Shown: positions 63,813 to 64,000 of the stretch, piece after piece
Layout: each line of letters starts with the position of its first letter
How positions within the stretch are numbered: the first letter of the stretch is position 1
From: DATFNI01 sp963712305
Lineage (GTDB): Bacteria > Bacteroidota > Rhodothermia > Balneolales > DATFMH01
Length of the DNA: 64,000 bases
NCBI GenBank assembly: GCA_963712305.1
Contig: CAVQHI010000001.1
Location: forward strand, 2,046,001 to 2,110,000
Reading direction: 5' to 3'
The notes under the pieces: model-generated
Told to the model about the DNA's origin: nothing
What the model saw: the letters and a program-made list of their open reading frames with translations, nothing else
The model's database searches: none
Position numbers and translations under genes: made by a program

Positions 63813-63983
63813 ATGACATACAGTGTTTCACGTGCTGAGATTACAGTTATGCTGGAAGTATATAAAGCGGAGATATGGAGTGGCCGGGCTGCAATCATTG
63901 CGTTACAGGCGTTATCCCAACTGAAAACGAACTGCGCATATTATAATCGCATAATAAATACAAAAGCCTTATCCATCTGGTAG
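63813..63983 (+). CDS. Possible small protein, 56 codons, unrecognised
   Basis: The ATG at 63813 follows GGGGA by about 7 bp and opens a 56-codon frame ending TAG at 63983. The product is mostly helical in appearance (ITVMLEVYKAEIWSGRAAI, IALQALSQLKT). No family is recognised, and a frame this short can occur by chance. Confidence 0.25.
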   Translation: MTYSVSRAEITVMLEVYKAEIWSGRAAIIALQALSQLKTNCAYYNRIINTKALSIW

Positions 63984-64000
63984 TTAACTACTTATACATT

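Larger units (their letters stand above)
63421..64000. other. Upstream region of the stressosome operon to the window edge
   Basis: It holds the dyad at 63541-63561 and a weak hairpin TTTCGG/CCGAAA (63502-63520). A 56-codon frame (63813-63983) is described separately. No other gene is seen up to the window edge. Confidence 0.5.

Overview
The window looks like a chromosomal segment of a bacterium in or near the Bacteroidota (FCB group). The signs are a SusC/SusD pair, TonB-dependent receptors with an N-terminal carboxypeptidase-regulatory-like domain, a type IX secretion C-terminal sorting domain of the NYPNPFNP type (common in Balneolota, Rhodothermota, Ignavibacteria and relatives), weak or absent Shine-Dalgarno sites in front of most genes, and Bacteroidota-type intergenic repeats. 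I cannot place it more finely. No tRNA, rRNA or CRISPR array was found.

Layout, left to right. A truncated tamB is followed by a secreted phosphotriesterase-like lactonase and a TPP-riboswitch-controlled TonB receptor (0-6.2 kb). From 6.2 to 13.5 kb lies an unusual repeated module: a beta-propeller (BNR/Ycf48-like) lipoprotein gene divergent from a subtilisin-family (S8) lipoprotein gene. The module occurs twice between duplicated gene tails. Both S8 genes are knocked out of frame at a poly-C tract just after the lipobox. A T9SS-sorted M1 aminopeptidase closes the block. Next come adjacent L- and D-2-hydroxyglutarate oxidising enzymes, a membrane protein, DNA polymerase X, two giant secreted BNR proteins, a SusCD nutrient-uptake pair, a secreted cyanophycinase-like peptidase and an M14 carboxypeptidase (15.8-39.9 kb).

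From 40 to 49 kb an addB-addA recombination operon is split by a REP-associated tyrosine transposase (RAYT) with its own REP hairpins and by a four-helix-bundle gene bracketed by iterated short repeats. Right after addA lies an AT-rich pair, an ABC-type ATPase with a Toprim/DUF4276-like protein, that resembles two-gene anti-phage systems. A further BNR lipoprotein, a KirBac potassium channel, a FemAB/GNAT protein and an intact IS4-family element with a 9-bp target duplication follow.

The right end (57.4-63.4 kb, minus strand) is a stressosome operon: rsbR, rsbS, rsbT, rsbX, then a histidine kinase whose N-terminus looks like the RsbT-binding domain of RsbU, then a NarL-type response regulator; a second, separate regulator lies downstream. 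A 21-bp dyad ahead of rsbR recurs, imperfectly, ahead of the second regulator and may be the operator that closes the circuit.

The most interesting observations are the paired, probably phase-variable propeller/subtilisin lipoprotein cassettes, the RsbRST-to-histidine-kinase signalling chain, the REP family with a constant GCTCTGC loop and variable stems, and the ATPase/Toprim pair. All assignments come from reading the sequence; no database search was run.
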